Below are positions 1 to 12,700 of a stretch of 64,000 bases of DNA, in pieces; position 1 is the first letter of the stretch, and every line of letters begins with the position of its first letter. The notes beneath the pieces are model-generated. The model did not search any database. It was given only the letters and a program-made list of their open reading frames with translations, and had not been told where the DNA came from. This stretch comes from Istiophorus platypterus (lineage: Eukaryota; Chordata; Actinopteri; Istiophoriformes; Istiophoridae), in contig CM029111.1 in NCBI GenBank assembly GCA_016859345.1, forward strand, positions 10,102,714 through 10,166,713, in the 5' to 3' direction. A program made the position numbers and the translations under genes.

Positions 1-425
1 ACGGGGAAAATGCTAATGTCTTGATTCTGGCAATGTTTACCACAGTCACCATCTTAGTGTAGTGTGTTGGCACTAGTGTTGGGTAAAGTACAGTTTTGAA
101 CCTGAGGATGGTGCAAGATGAAAAGTGTGATAATCACCACAGTTATCATGAGGGGAAAACAAATAGCTGTGCTCAATTAAATGTCTCCATGCTGGTAGCC
201 AAAAGGAAAGATCAGGTGATCATCAAAGGGAAGCTTGAATTTCAGCACAGAACAATTTATAAAGCAGATGTGGGGACATTTTACTTGATTTGCAGATAGT
301 TATTGATGAAAAGTAACATGGAAACTTGTTTGCTGTGATATTTCAGTCTGAACCAAACTAAAAGAACCAAGGATAAGACCGTGGCTAAAAAGTGTACTGG
401 GTGCACAGAGGAATACCAGACTAAC

Positions 426-3400
426 CTTTCCCTTGAATATGGCTTTGATAGCAATACGAGTGATGAGGTAGAACCAGATGATGTGAAGAGTCTGAAGGAC
501 CAGCAGCAACCCATTGAACAGCCACCAGGCCTGGTATGGTCCAATGATCTCCCAGCTCTCAAACAGAACACTGTAAACAATCCTACAACAAATACACACA
601 TACATAGGTAACTGTGCCTCTTCATACATTATTACTGTTACAACGTTTAGATCCTTAAAATACACTGTTCCCTCTATGGGATGGTTCGGCCTTTGGTTGC
701 GTACCAGAAGCAATCTTCATGCAACCTTGACAAATAAAATTATACACTGTCTGAACAAACTTACATTTCAACCATGTTTTTGCTCCTGTAACTTTGATTC
801 AGTTTCTCATACACTCATTCTGATTTTTGGTTGCAATATTTAAATAATATGTCAAAGGAGATCAGGTTTATGACTGTAATTAAAAAGGTTGAAGAGCAGT
901 AATCTTTTTATTTTTGGTATGTGATTTTTAGCCATGTAATTACAATTGGAGGTGTCTGGTAAACAGGTTAAGAAACTAGTGTAAAATGGATTTGAATAGT
1001 TAAACTTGTCACAAATTGACAAACGTACGTCTTTTGATGTTTAATTAAGTTCTTGTTTGTCTCACCAGAAAGGATAGATGACAAGTCGAGTGAGGAAGAA
1101 GCTTATGCTGAACACCACAAACAGGCCATCGCATAGCCTCTGGTACTTGGCGTAGTTGGCCAGTTTGGCAGCCTTGGGAAATAAATAAGCCATTAATGAT
1201 TCACAGTGATATCAAACCAATATCTTTTTTTTCCTTCCAACTGGTAGCAGAAGTAGCTCACAGCAAAGTAGTATAATTTCCGTGAACTCATAAGATTTGC
1301 TTCTTGGAACGAGTTAACGAAACAAAAAATGTAATCACGCAGTTCTTTACCTCAAGGAAGATGTCGGATGCATCGTGCACACACATGACCAAAGTGCCAG
1401 CTCTTAGCATGTTGTTGGCATAGGAGAATGTGATGAGGATTATGGTGGCCAGGTGGTGGACAAGCATGACGACAAAATCCTTTCATCAGTGAAACGACAA
1501 GATTGATGACAAGAGAGAGGAAGTTATTCACTCAGACACCGGAAATTTTCAGACAAATATAGAAACTGCTTTAGCTAAATGAGCAATGAGATGAAGTTGC
1601 CGGGTGTAGAATAATCCTCACTTTGTCGGTCTTTGTACTTTCATCAAGACTGTTGATTTACAACAGCAACTGAAAGACACTGTGTCAACACTGGGATGAC
1701 AGGCTGAGGGAAGGAGTGTTCTAAATCTTTATGGCTCTGCAGCACTTAATTGTCTTACTTGTTTCGTCAGAGCCCACAATCATATGCTTATTCTTAAATG
1801 TTACTAACAATAAATGGTCTGACAAGTCAATTTGTAAACACACTGTCAAAAGAAATGAAGAGGATTGAACAAAGCGATTAAGAAAAACTGGAAAAACAGC
1901 TCCTATACAAAGGGTGTCAAGTTCTCATTGTGATTAAGAGGCAGCAGAATAGTGTTGGTTAAGCTGATGTTGACTCACCTTACGTTTAATATCTATGAAC
2001 TGGGAAAACATCAGAGACCAATAGAAAGCCAGCTCAGCTACATAGTGGTTGTACTGTCCGGGACTGAGAGGCTTTGGGAGGGAGAGGAACAAAAACACCT
2101 TTAACAAATATGAAACTGCACTAACCTGCAAATGTTTTGGCGCTGAACTGATTAGAGTAATAGCATGTACAGCTGAACATTATGATTGTTCAGTTAATAA
2201 GTTAAAAAAAAAAAAAAAAAAAACAACAAAAAAACAAACCTGAAAAGGATAGTTGTGCCAACACTGTCTGGTATCCCACGTCCAAGGCGACTGAGGAAAA
2301 CAGATAAATGTGTGCACAATTAAAGGATAAGTTTGAGATGGTTCAGGTTTGTCTTAAAACAATAACCAGGTGCCTATATGAACACTGAAACTGTTTTTGC
2401 TTGATATAATAATTCGTCCCATTCATTCTGGCCTTTAAGAGCTCCATTCCTAAGAGTACTTCCAATATAAGTGATGTGGAACAAAATCCACAGTCCTCTT
2501 TTTTTTTCCCCCTGTAAACATGCTTTTCCAAAGTTTATCTAAAGCTAATATGAGGCTTCAGCAGTCTGAGCTTGACAAATGCAGTGGATTTCTTGTGTTT
2601 CTAGCATGAAATTCTACTGAAACTCAAAAAGGAAAACACTGTCCATGGAAATACAGAGGGAATTACCTACTAAAGAAACTTTAACTTTGTCTAACTCAAA
2701 CTGCTGAAACCTTATATTAGCTTTAGATAAAGTTTTGAATGTACTTTACACAGAAAGAGGACTGTGGATTTTCTCCCCCATCACCTCCGTTGGTCCTGTT
2801 TCAATCCAAATGTCTTGCAGATTGGAATGTGCGCTTCCATTGCCCTTGAGTGACTATGAGGAGTTGTGCACATCAAGATAGACAGCCTTTGCTACGGATT
2901 CTCTCGTTGAGCACTGTTAAAACATTGTAGGAGAGGAGGGCTAGATGAGACGACCTAAGGAATACGCTGCCAAACAAATCCCAAAACGTGACGGAAATAT
3001 GGCATTCTTGTTTGTTTCATTTTCTTCACTTAAGGAACGTCACATTTTCTTCATTACTCCAAACATATCTGAGCTATTCATCTGCAGCTTTTTCTCCCCT
3101 CTCCAGTGGAAGCTTGATTGACAAACAAGTCACACGCTTCACTGTATGTCAAGATTTCCTTTTTTTTTTTTTTTTTTTTTTTAAATCAACTCATCCAACC
3201 CAGCCAAGTGTAAAAGCTTTGTGTGATTTTTTTCTTTTTTCCAGAATTAAGTACACAAATTGAAAATAGACAGGAAAGTATTTGGATGGAAACACACATT
3301 GTAAGTGCTTTAGGATGGCATCTTTTAATAACTAACTAAACAGAGGAATGACTACACCAAAGAAACCCTGTTTCATATGGTTCCATGGGCACCTTTCTAT

Positions 3401-5961
3401 TGTTTTAGGACAAACTCGTAAAATTGTGACTTTCTCCTTTACTCCTGTCTGTGATAGGATAAACAAACATACATTGTGCTTAATACACATTCACCTTTCA
3501 ATAAAAGCTAAAGCCGTGCATCATGTCAGTGCACACTGCACAAAAAAGTACAGCATTTTAAACTCACCACCCACAGATGGCTAATGGCGTAGATAAAAAT
3601 CCCCAGGTAAAATGTAAATCGCCACCTGGCATGAAAGACAAGAGCAGAATCAGTTAAACAGAGCAATTAACTCTTCTTTGTTTTTAAATTTGAAATGTGC
3701 TATAATGCAGATTCTTCCCTCCCTATCTGGATTCACGCAATGCAGCTGTTCAGCTGGAACCTCTGTGTGAACCTACATGCTCTCGCAGAACTTTTTCTGC
3801 GCACTGGGCCTGTCTTGGTTCCGACGGATGCGAAACCATCTCTGTATTTTCCGTACATCCCAATCCAGCTGCTTGGAGAGTCCCTCCAGCTGCCTTGTGT
3901 CTGGACACTGAGGAGGACAACGCAGGACAGTTACTGGTGACTTGCTTTCCATAGTCTCTACTTTTAAAACCGAAATACCAGCAGAAATGCGTGTCACATG
4001 GTAAGAGGTATTTACTGAACATATCATTATGCCTGTGGTCGTGTATTCCAATGCAATAACATCAGTGTTCCAGTGTGCAGAGGAACATTTAATGGACTAC
4101 AGAACAACCATAGGCCTTATGTACCGTTTTGGACTGATACAGCCTCTCCAGGACAGCATTGGGCTGAGCTTGTCGAGGCACTCCCGCCTGAATCTGAAGT
4201 ATGTGGGCACAGGGCTTGGCCACTAGCCTGTATACACACAGATGGAGGGAAAAAAAAGAAAAAGAAAAAGAAAAAAAAGAGAGTGGGTGGGGGCAGGGAG
4301 GGGACACAGAGATGGTGTGTTATTAAGAGAGACATTTAGAGAAGCAGAGAGTCAGAGAGAGAAGTTAAAAAACTTTGCACAGGCTACAGAAAAACAGATG
4401 GAACATAAACCAAGATTTGCAGAGGGATTCTTTTACTGATCCGGACCCCCTGGCTTTCACAGTCGTCCCGTTTGACATGATTGCGTGTGTGTGTGTCTGT
4501 GTGTGTGTCTGTGTGTGTGTTTTTTGGGGGGAAGGAAAGGAAGCATAACAGGGGCTATGGCAGAGACACAGACAAGCGACAGAAGGAAGGAATCCTGGGG
4601 AATGTAGCACCTAGTCTAAACAGAGCTTGCTGGGCTGTCATGTGAGACTGAGGGAGACAGAGATGGGAGGGCCACCTCTAAACAAAATACTGATGAGTGT
4701 CACAAGATAATCTGGTTGAGCTGACCAGTGTTCGTGCTCTAACCCTGAGCCATTTATTACATCTCGGTCCTAACAACATCCCCGCTCATCTGGAAGAGCC
4801 CCCCCCCTTGCCTCAACATGGAAAAAAGACCGAGTGAGTAGAAGTATAGGCTGGGCTCTGGCGTGCCCCTTCATTGGTGATTTTCCTTTAAACTAAGCTT
4901 TCCACAGAAGGTTAGGGCCATTTGCACAACCCTCAAACTTAGCTGAACTTTGCTCTGAAAAAAAGATGACTCTCAGTTCTCAGTTATAAAGTTAGGACTG
5001 AGGAAGACCGCACACGCCATAAACGGCCGTTTATGTAAAAGGCCCCAACTCAGGCAAAAAGAAAGTTCGGTTTCCGGCAGTCATATAAGGAATCAGACTG
5101 TCTGTGTATTACTGTGCCTCTTCTGTTTTTCCTCTAAACTATCCCTAGAAAACTATCATCGCTGAGCAAGACAAATGTGTCTCAATCCAGCAGAGTCCTT
5201 TTCATGTGCCATCACCTAAAAGGAATGTTCACGGTGTTAAGTAAGAGGCCAAGGCAAGATAAACAACACCAAATTCTTGTAGTCTCAGGACCTAAGAATA
5301 ATTTTCTTGTGGAAAAAAAAAAGAAAAAAAAGTGAAAAAGACTAAATTTATCAGTCACATGAGAAGACACAAGCGGAAACAGTCCTATCCGTTAAGCAAA
5401 AGGAGAATTTGTTGGAAAGGATTTGCTTAATTGCCTTCAAACTAACTTTGTGCCTTTGCCAGAAATATTAAATAGAGGCTTTTTTGTTTTAAGATGCATA
5501 ATAAGCCTGGAGGGAGCCGGTTCACTATAGTTTCCAGATAGTTCAAAGTTTGCCTGATCTATCCCAGGAACATGGGCTTGTCTGAATTATGAAATAATAT
5601 ATCCTCCTATGATAAGATTCCTGCTGGGATTAGCATGCGTATTGTTACACCGTCTATTGTTTCCTATTTGTGTAGTGTTGATGTTTTGGTTTTTTTTTTT
5701 CTCCATATGGACACAACGGCAGCCACATCAGCTCGACTCTCACACGGATGTAGGAGAAACTCCACCGACATTAACAATAATTTACCTTTCAAAGAGCAGC
5801 CTCAGTAGAAAAACCCCGACGGCCAAGGGCAGCGCGTAGAGTATGTGCCCGACCCGGGGATACTCCACTCCAGGTGGTGGATGCTCCAGGTCCGCCCACG
5901 AAACATTTTCGGGAAGCCAGAATCTCTCACTCCAAATCCAGGCCGAGATAGAGGAAGTCAT
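426..5961 (-). CDS. cers5: Ceramide synthase 5-like, 3' end outside window
   Basis: Makes (dihydro)ceramide in the ER membrane by N-acylating a sphingoid base with a fatty acyl-CoA. Coding exons in transcript order: 5961-5786, 4227-4125, 3907-3777, 3625-3568, 2290-2240, 2071-1979, 1479-1351, 1172-1066, 582-426. All phases join without a break and give 335 residues. The start includes WSERFWLPENVSWADLE, the CERS5 signature, followed by a homeobox-like segment (about residues 67-127, with KQLDWDVRKIQRWF) and the TLC/Lag1 domain (about 130-335). The Lag1 motif keeps its two histidines (about 212-213) and the HDASD aspartates (about 240 and 243). After FKGK there is a donor, but no acidic serine-rich tail exon could be found in 1-420, so that exon must lie left of the window. 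The family is certain; cers5 over cers6 rests on the N-terminus and WDTRQCWHNYPFQ. The glycosylation-type NTT of mammals before LFESW is replaced by VYS. Confidence 0.93.
2385..2810. repeat. Palindromic MITE-like repeat in cers5 intron
   Basis: Two arms of about 120 bp are imperfect reverse complements of each other. The left arm (about 2440-2580) contains AAATCCACAGTCCTCTTT and AAAGTTTATCTAAAGCTAAT. The right arm (about 2690-2800) carries the same words on the other strand. Part of a related copy lies at about 41320-41480. This fits a non-autonomous foldback DNA transposon; the family name is unknown to me. Confidence 0.6.
4484..4524. repeat. GT-rich microsatellite
   Basis: Short interrupted (GT)n tract in the first intron of cers5, next to an AAAG-rich stretch at 4252-4280. 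Confidence 0.7.
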
Positions 5962-6059
5962 CGGTGGAAAACAAACAAACAAACAAACAAAAACAAAACA
6001 AAACAACAAAAAACAGAAGAAGACAAAACAAAAAAAAAAAAAAAAAAAGAAGAAGAGGT

Positions 6060-6560
6060 AAACCCAAGCCGGGAGGGGGGGAGATCTACTCGTCCGACAT
6101 CTGGCGCGTCGGGTCAACGGAGTGTGAAGAGAAGCTCCGCGGCGACGTCCCGCCCGCCTCGCTCCCTGCGGCCGAGCATCAGTTCTGGTCGGACCCGCCG
6201 AGCTCGACGCGTAGAAGCGGAGAGAGGCGACGCCCGCCGCGACGGTCGTGGGCGACTTTCCGTCAAGTTTTTTTTTTTCTTCCAAAACCCCGAGGGATCG
6301 ACGCCGCGTCGCTTCCTGAGGTTGTGAGGTCTCTCCTGGTCCGGGTCTCCCGCTCTCTCTCTCTGTGTCTCTCTATCTCTCTCTATCTGTCTCTCTCTCT
6401 CTCTCTCTCTCTCCCTCCCACTTACGAAAGCGGGGCTGAGCCGAGCTAACTTTAGCCAACGCTAGCTGGGAAAGCTGCGCCTTCCCGTTAGAATTAGCCG
6501 AGGCTAGTTAGCCGCTCCGGCCGGTCGGCGTGGACTGCGAACCGGTTGTTGTTCGGTGGT
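6060..6560. promoter_or_regulatory. CpG-island shared promoter, cers5 (-) and slmap-like (+)
   Basis: A GC- and CpG-rich block between the cers5 start codon (5961, minus) and a strong plus-strand donor at 6560 (GTAAGT) that ends the noncoding first exon of the slmap-like transcript. It contains a (CT)n run at about 6350-6412 and clustered GCTAGC/TTAGC words at about 6440-6520. No TATA box is evident. That it drives both genes is inferred from the head-to-head geometry. Confidence 0.65.
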
Positions 6561-9500
6561 AAGTCACGGTGCTTTAATAAAGCTCTTCAGGTGGTCGAGG
6601 CACGTTTAATCACAACCCATCGCGTTTTTGAGACGATATAAGAAGAGATGTGTTAAAGAAAGTACAAGTTTTGCCACTTAACTAGCCGCTGACTTTGCGT
6701 GAAGGTTTGAACGTGGCTGGATGTGGGGATACTGTGCATTCTCCACATTTTAGAGGGAAGATAATTCAATTAAATACTCTTAAGGGTCATTTTTGTGATG
6801 GGGATCTTGTGGCAAATCGTTTATCCGGCCCAAATAAAATGAACTTAAGCGGACTTGAGCTACTTTGTCACGTATAGTTTATTTTTTTAATGTTTTTTTT
6901 TCTCTTAGAACTCATCTCAGCTAGCCTTATATATCATCTTAATCTAGCCAGATATTGATCAGAGTAACACTTTTTATTTAGCTTGGATGTTAACTTGACA
7001 AACTGATAAGTGTTTTAAATGTTACCTGATCTTGCCTTAAGATTTTACTTGAGAGGTTTATTCCTAATCTGTGAAGTTAAAAAAGGGAAATTAAAAAAGT
7101 GCTACATGCACAAAAGTTTAGGCATTAAGCTAGTACTTAATTATCATCACTAATTCATTCTGGTTTTTGTTTTAGGTTCATGAAATAAAAAGCAACTGCA
7201 TTAATATGTAATGAAACTCTCCATTTTACTTCTTTGCTACTCAAAAATAAACAAAACATGTTATTTGCCCATGGCTGAACATTTTTGCCCACAACTTTAT
7301 AAATTACACCTAATTGATACTAATGCAGTTTATTACAACAGTCCTGCAATAAACCACCACCTTCATGAGGGCTAAAAGCCCCCAAAATGATCATAAAGTT
7401 GAATCATCACCTGGCTAAAACAGTTTAAACAAAAACTAAACATTATAACCCTTTACCTCTTGCATCAGACTGCAGTAGTTTTTAGTGTAGATCTATACTT
7501 TACCTCCACTCAAGTCAACTACTCAGTGCCTTGTGATTGGGGTATATTAAACAGAATTACTGCTGAGACAAGCAAATTTCCATAGCTAGGATTATGAGTT
7601 CATGGTGCTATAAAATATGGGGAAAACACATAGAACAAAACACAGGAATGTGGGGTATGGTGGAACTTGAAGCCTGTGACCAGAAGACTATAGCTTAATC
7701 AGTCCTATGGGCAACTATTATATAAAATGTAGTCATAATTTTGTTAGAATTTCTGCCTCATGTTAGAAAAGGTTAACTGAAGATAGGCTGTTTAGCTAGT
7801 GTAAAACAACCCTTCTGTAGGATGCCAAGGAAGATTGTCTGAAGATGATCTGATGTAAGGTTAGAATGGTTGATTATTGACTGAACATATGTCAATGATT
7901 TGCAACTTTATATTTTAAACCTTCCCCTTATTACTAACTTGCCCAATCAAGGTTATTGTCTCAGGCTGGAAGCTGGCCAGCAAAATCCAAACTCTTGTTC
8001 CTGGTTGCTGATTTTTCACACAATGCATTGAATCGTACAATTCACAGTGGGAGCCCTTATGCATATATTTCAATTGCAATGTCATGTCAAATAATCAACA
8101 AACATCAAAAAATATCTAAAAAGCTGCTAAAAGCTTTTTTTAACAGCTTAACCCTACCAGTTTTTATACTTTACAGGAAACTGAGGGGAGATATGACTGA
8201 TAAGAAAGGGAATTAATATGACTGACTGACTTTAGAGCAGCAGCAGCATGAAGCAATCAATTGATTAGTCAGTTGACACAAATGAATCATCAGCTGTTTT
8301 CTTAAATGATGAATCGCTTTAGTAACTTTTCAAGCAGAAACATTTAATAATTTTTCGGTTCTGTCTTCTTAGATGAAAATATTTGATGTTTTGCTTTATT
8401 ATATATGATTATATATGATAATATATTTTTTTTTTTTTTTTTTTTGACTAAATAAAGAATAAATAACATTTTTCTTTAAGCCATCTTCTTTTTTTTTTTT
8501 TTTTTTGTTTTTATAGACTGATTGAGAAAACAGTTGGTAGATTAATCAATAATGAAAAAGAGAGAAAAGAATGCAGCCCCACATGCGTTCCAAAATAGAC
8601 CTCTTTTTTTCCTTCATTATCTTGTTTTACCTCAGCCTCACAAATATTTTGGAACACGCTTCAGAGGCTAACTGTGGTGTTTTTTTTTTTTTTTTTAGTC
8701 GAACACAAATTATCATAATAATACATACAGTTTGCTCCTGAATTAGTCACATGTCTTCACCCTTCGAGGATGATATGTAGCTCTACCCACGAAAGCCAAT
8801 CATTTATAAACTTCAAACTGAGAAAAGAGTAGCTCAAAGGGCAAAACAAAAGAGGAGGAGGATGCTGAGCATACATGACACACACACTCACACTAGCAGT
8901 TGCTCTTTTGTGTCACCTAGTACGTTTTTGCATCAGTACCAACTGGCCGGGGAGCAGCTCAGCTCTCCCCGAACAAACCCTCTCTGTGTCAGTATGCAGC
9001 TGCAGCTTCAGAGATGCCCTACTCGGATACATGACCTAGTGCGGAGGGGCTGTGGACCTCAGCCACAAAAGAGGGAGGGGGGGGTCGTGTTTTTGCCGAC
9101 GTTCGTCTGATTTACTTTTAGAGTATCATTTTAACCACGCTCCAAGTATCTGACAATTTACTTCAACCAGTTCTCTGCCTACACTGGCTTTAGTCCAACT
9201 GGGCAGGCAGGTCTTGCATGTAGGGTTTTTCATCCCCTTGGTGCCCCCCCCCCTCCCTTTCAATGCTTGGACTGGTCCATTTCGCATCTGAAAAAATCTG
9301 ATAGTTGGAGAAGAGTTCTTCATGTCAGGGACGGCTGTAGCCTAAGCACATAGAGAACTGTAGCTCCTGGATCACAGAAGGTAATACCTCCTGGTAAGTT
9401 TCGTTCTTAACCTTTTATTAACATATTTTTTGTTACCTAGACCTCAAAGGAAATTTTTCCCAGGAGCTATACAGATGCCTCTTCCAAAAGTACTTGTCAT

Positions 9501-9717
9501 GTATTCTTAGATAAATATGCACTTTTTGTGTTTATCTTTAAAATGTACTTAAATCCTTTACAATAGCAGCAGCTATGATAGTCTAACTCATTTTAGTTAA
9601 GATATTAATCTAAAGTATATTTTATTTGGCAACATTAGCTTTTAATTTATTGTTATTTATGTGTATTGATTAAATGATATGTAGTTTTATCTTGTACTTA
9701 ATACATTGTTTTTTCAG
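6560..9717 (+). other. First intron of slmap-like gene
   Basis: From the donor at 6560 to the acceptor before the ATG exon at 9718. It is mostly AT-rich unique sequence without recognisable coding exons. It contains T-runs (about 8428-8448, 8490-8508 and 8680-8696) and a degraded palindromic fish repeat at about 8228-8580. Confidence 0.5.
8228..8580 (-). repeat. Degraded 'gggctgcaactaa' fish repeat
   Basis: Read on the minus strand it starts GGGGCTGCATTCTTTTCTC and continues into ATTGATTAATCTACCAACTG and the TAGATGAAAATATTTGATG block. These are hallmarks of a very common teleost palindromic, MITE-like repeat. Further copies occur at about 21535-21884 and 36090-36260. Confidence 0.6.
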
Positions 9718-9725
9718 AAAAGCAA

Positions 9726-12700
9726 ATGGACGAGAAAGAGTTGAGTGATCCCCTGAATAACGTATCACTCATTAAAGGTAACTGAACTGTTTTTTGTTTT
9801 GTTTTTTTCTATAAAAATGGACCGACAGAATTGAAGTGAATGACTTGGCATTGTTTTACTCTTCAAATGGCTCTTACCTGACACAGCAAATCTTACTAAC
9901 TGACAATGTGAGGGGAAAAAAAAGCATGAGTCACTGTGAGAACGAGTGTCTGGACCTCAGAGGACAGTTGTTTGATTTTGGAGCTTACGCCGCTCTAGAT
10001 GGCCTTGGTTTAGAGGCCAATTTCTCTAGTGTAAACAGCTTATTAGAAGATGGAGTCTCTTTGCACAGAGGAAACATCAGCTTACTAATATGTGTTAGCT
10101 CTGAAGATTAGGGAGACCGTATAGAATAAATTCCAGGAGACAGAGAACTGAGTGCAATACAGAGAACATAAAAATCCAGAGTGTATGACTTAAACACTCT
10201 CTGCAGGCATGTTAGTGGATGAATCAATTTTGCATGATGAAAGAATTTGTAATGCTACACTGCACAGTGTATAGGGAGCACAACACCCAACAGTGTCCTC
10301 ACAGCAATAATAGCTCAGTGATTTAAAAATAATGGTACTTCACAGTTTCAGCAACATACAGCACCTTTTGTAGCTGTAAATATCACCACCTGTCAGTTTG
10401 ATTAGCTTTTTTATTGAGACTCACTAAATACTGGAGACATTCAGTGAGTCGGTGCGAGCTGCGCTTACCCTCTGATTTCGTTAAAGAATGCTGTCATGTT
10501 CGATAGGAAGGAAACCGACAGTGGGGATAGATAGACCATGATGGCTCCAGCCTTCGGCACTTCAGCTAAAAAAAGACTTTCTCCTACATTTTTTTTTTTC
10601 TGTCATCACTTGAGGCAGTGCGATGCTTGATATCCCCATCTAGTCAGAGAGGTATTTTTACCCAAAGACTAATCCCATTATTACTTTGTCAGGTGTCATT
10701 CTGCGACACCAAGACCTAATAGCTATAATAACTAATGTTACTAAAGATAACACATTGGATGCTCTCATCTGACGTACTCTTTGTCCCTCGTGCTCTATTC
10801 AGAGGGCATTCATCTTTCACACAAACCGGACTCAGTTGTGAGCCCCCTCACATTCTGACTCACTCATACATATGCATGCCTAAAGGAACACACAATCTCA
10901 AACACACATGCAGGACAGAGCACTGCCCGCCCATCCTTTGTCTGGCACGCAGCAGGGCAGTCATGTGTTTGAGTCACCAGCCTCCAGCAGTCTATCATAC
11001 CCTTATATTTTAGGGGTATTTATCAATTCCATCAGGTGGCGCTACTAAGAAGTATGAGTGTGTGTATTTTTACAGTGCAACCATGTGTGTTAGACACAAT
11101 GAAATCACGGTTTTCAAAAACAAATACTGCTTTTCCTGGCAGCCTCAGTACTCTGATGTGTCCATTTATGGTGAACATGCTTGACCTGTCCTGACTCTTG
11201 TTTTCGCCTCTGCCAAATGCATGGACTGAGATGAGGTCATCTCTTTTCCTAGCCATGGTAGATTAGGGGATCAAGATTTTCACTGGGCATTTGCAAAGCC
11301 CAAGTATTTGTGGAGCTTGTTTCCTCCTCTAGGAAACACAACAGACCCCTGGCAACCCTGGCTAGTCCATTTCCTTTGTGGATTGTTTACAGCAACTTAC
11401 TGTTAACAAGCAACGTAGAAGTGCCAGAGACTCACATGCATGCTGGGGTAATGGACAATTTGGAAAGAAAGCTTGGATAAAAAAAAATGCAGATAATGCA
11501 GTTGTGTCTATTTCTGGGTTAGCAATTAGTTTATGTAATAGGCCTATTTCAATATCTTGGGAAATCATCTAGTATGCCAGCCCTGGTTGAATATTTTGGT
11601 CTTAAGCAGAGTTAATATGGTAGAACTCTGAGTTGTCCTTATATTTTTATTGAATTGCCATCATTATTGCTTGATGTATCATTTTGGTTTAAACTCTGCT
11701 TTCTAATCTTTCTAAATGCATTCCAGTGGTTTTTGCAGGGAGATAAAAAGCTCTGCTCTTACAGCTAAATACTCTCATGGCAGGAGAATGGAACTTCTAG
11801 CTTGGTGAATCATTTTAGTTCTGTATTTCATTCTCAGAGGACCTGACCAGGTCAAACATGGGGTCTTCTGGTGACTCAGAAAAAATGATCCAGTGCTTGA
11901 ACGATGAACTTAGAGAAGCCCAGGAGCTAGTTAATACCGAGAGACACAGATGCATGGAGCTACAAGGTAATATTAAAAATCTTTGATGTGAAGTACACAC
12001 CATTTTCTCCACTTTATATTGGGCACATGCATGCACTCAGCCACCCCAAAGACATGAAATAAATGCAGTTATATTTTTCAGGAATCCTGGAGGAAGAGAG
12101 AAAAGAAAATAAACAACAAGCTGATGAATCAGCAAAACAGATAAAACTTCTTCAAGGTAAAATGGCTTAATTACACTGCTACCTTGTCCAAGTGAAAATG
12201 TCAACAATACTAATTTAAATACCGACCCTGGTCTGGACAGGCCAGCTGCGGCAGCTCCAAGATGAAATGGTCATCCTCAGAGAGCAGATAGATGACTCCT
12301 CTGGTTCACACGATGAGCTACAGAGTGCACGTGACGAGGTGAAGTCACTGAAACGTGCACTGGAGTCATCCTCTGCTGAGCGGGACCGTGATGTCGCCGC
12401 CATCCAGATGAACCTGGCAACCGTCTCGAAGGATCTGGACAAGTGGCGTCAGACTGCCAACAAATATGAGCATGAAATTGACAACCTGCAGCGTGACCTT
12501 CAGCAGCAGAGCAAGCAGTGGCAGAAAACCGCAGAGATACAAGGTACAGCATGGTGTAAATACACATTTTTATACTAAACATAAGGACAATAGTGCGACT
12601 GCATGACTGACACGTTAATTGTAGTCATTGTGTTATTTAAATTAGTCGTAAATAAATGAAAAGAGGATTCCTGAGCTCGGCAGTTTGATCAGTATTTCGT

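Larger units (their letters stand above)
584..5785 (-). other. cers5 introns
   Basis: Eight introns separate the nine visible cers5 coding exons. The longest are 5785-4228, 3567-2291 and 1065-583. The 2291-3567 intron holds a palindromic repeat (about 2385-2810) and a T-run near 3160-3181. The first intron has purine-rich and GT-rich simple sequence (about 4245-4525). Apart from these I see no other gene in them; the small ORFs there have no family resemblance and no splice support. Confidence 0.6.

Noticed and set aside
1..420. Possible cers5 tail exon
   Set aside because: A GATGATC word on minus near 220 hints at the D-D start of the tail, but no acidic serine run or stop in phase follows.
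571..582. A nearer acceptor (TTTACAG at 571) for the last visible cers5 exon
   Set aside because: It would give a Phe-Cys junction and drop residues; the TTGTAG site at 583 restores Trp-Ile-x-x-x before LFESW, as in the family.
9836..10111. 91-codon ORF in a slmap intron
   Set aside because: No acceptor/donor in phase with neighbouring exons and no recognised domain; likely chance.
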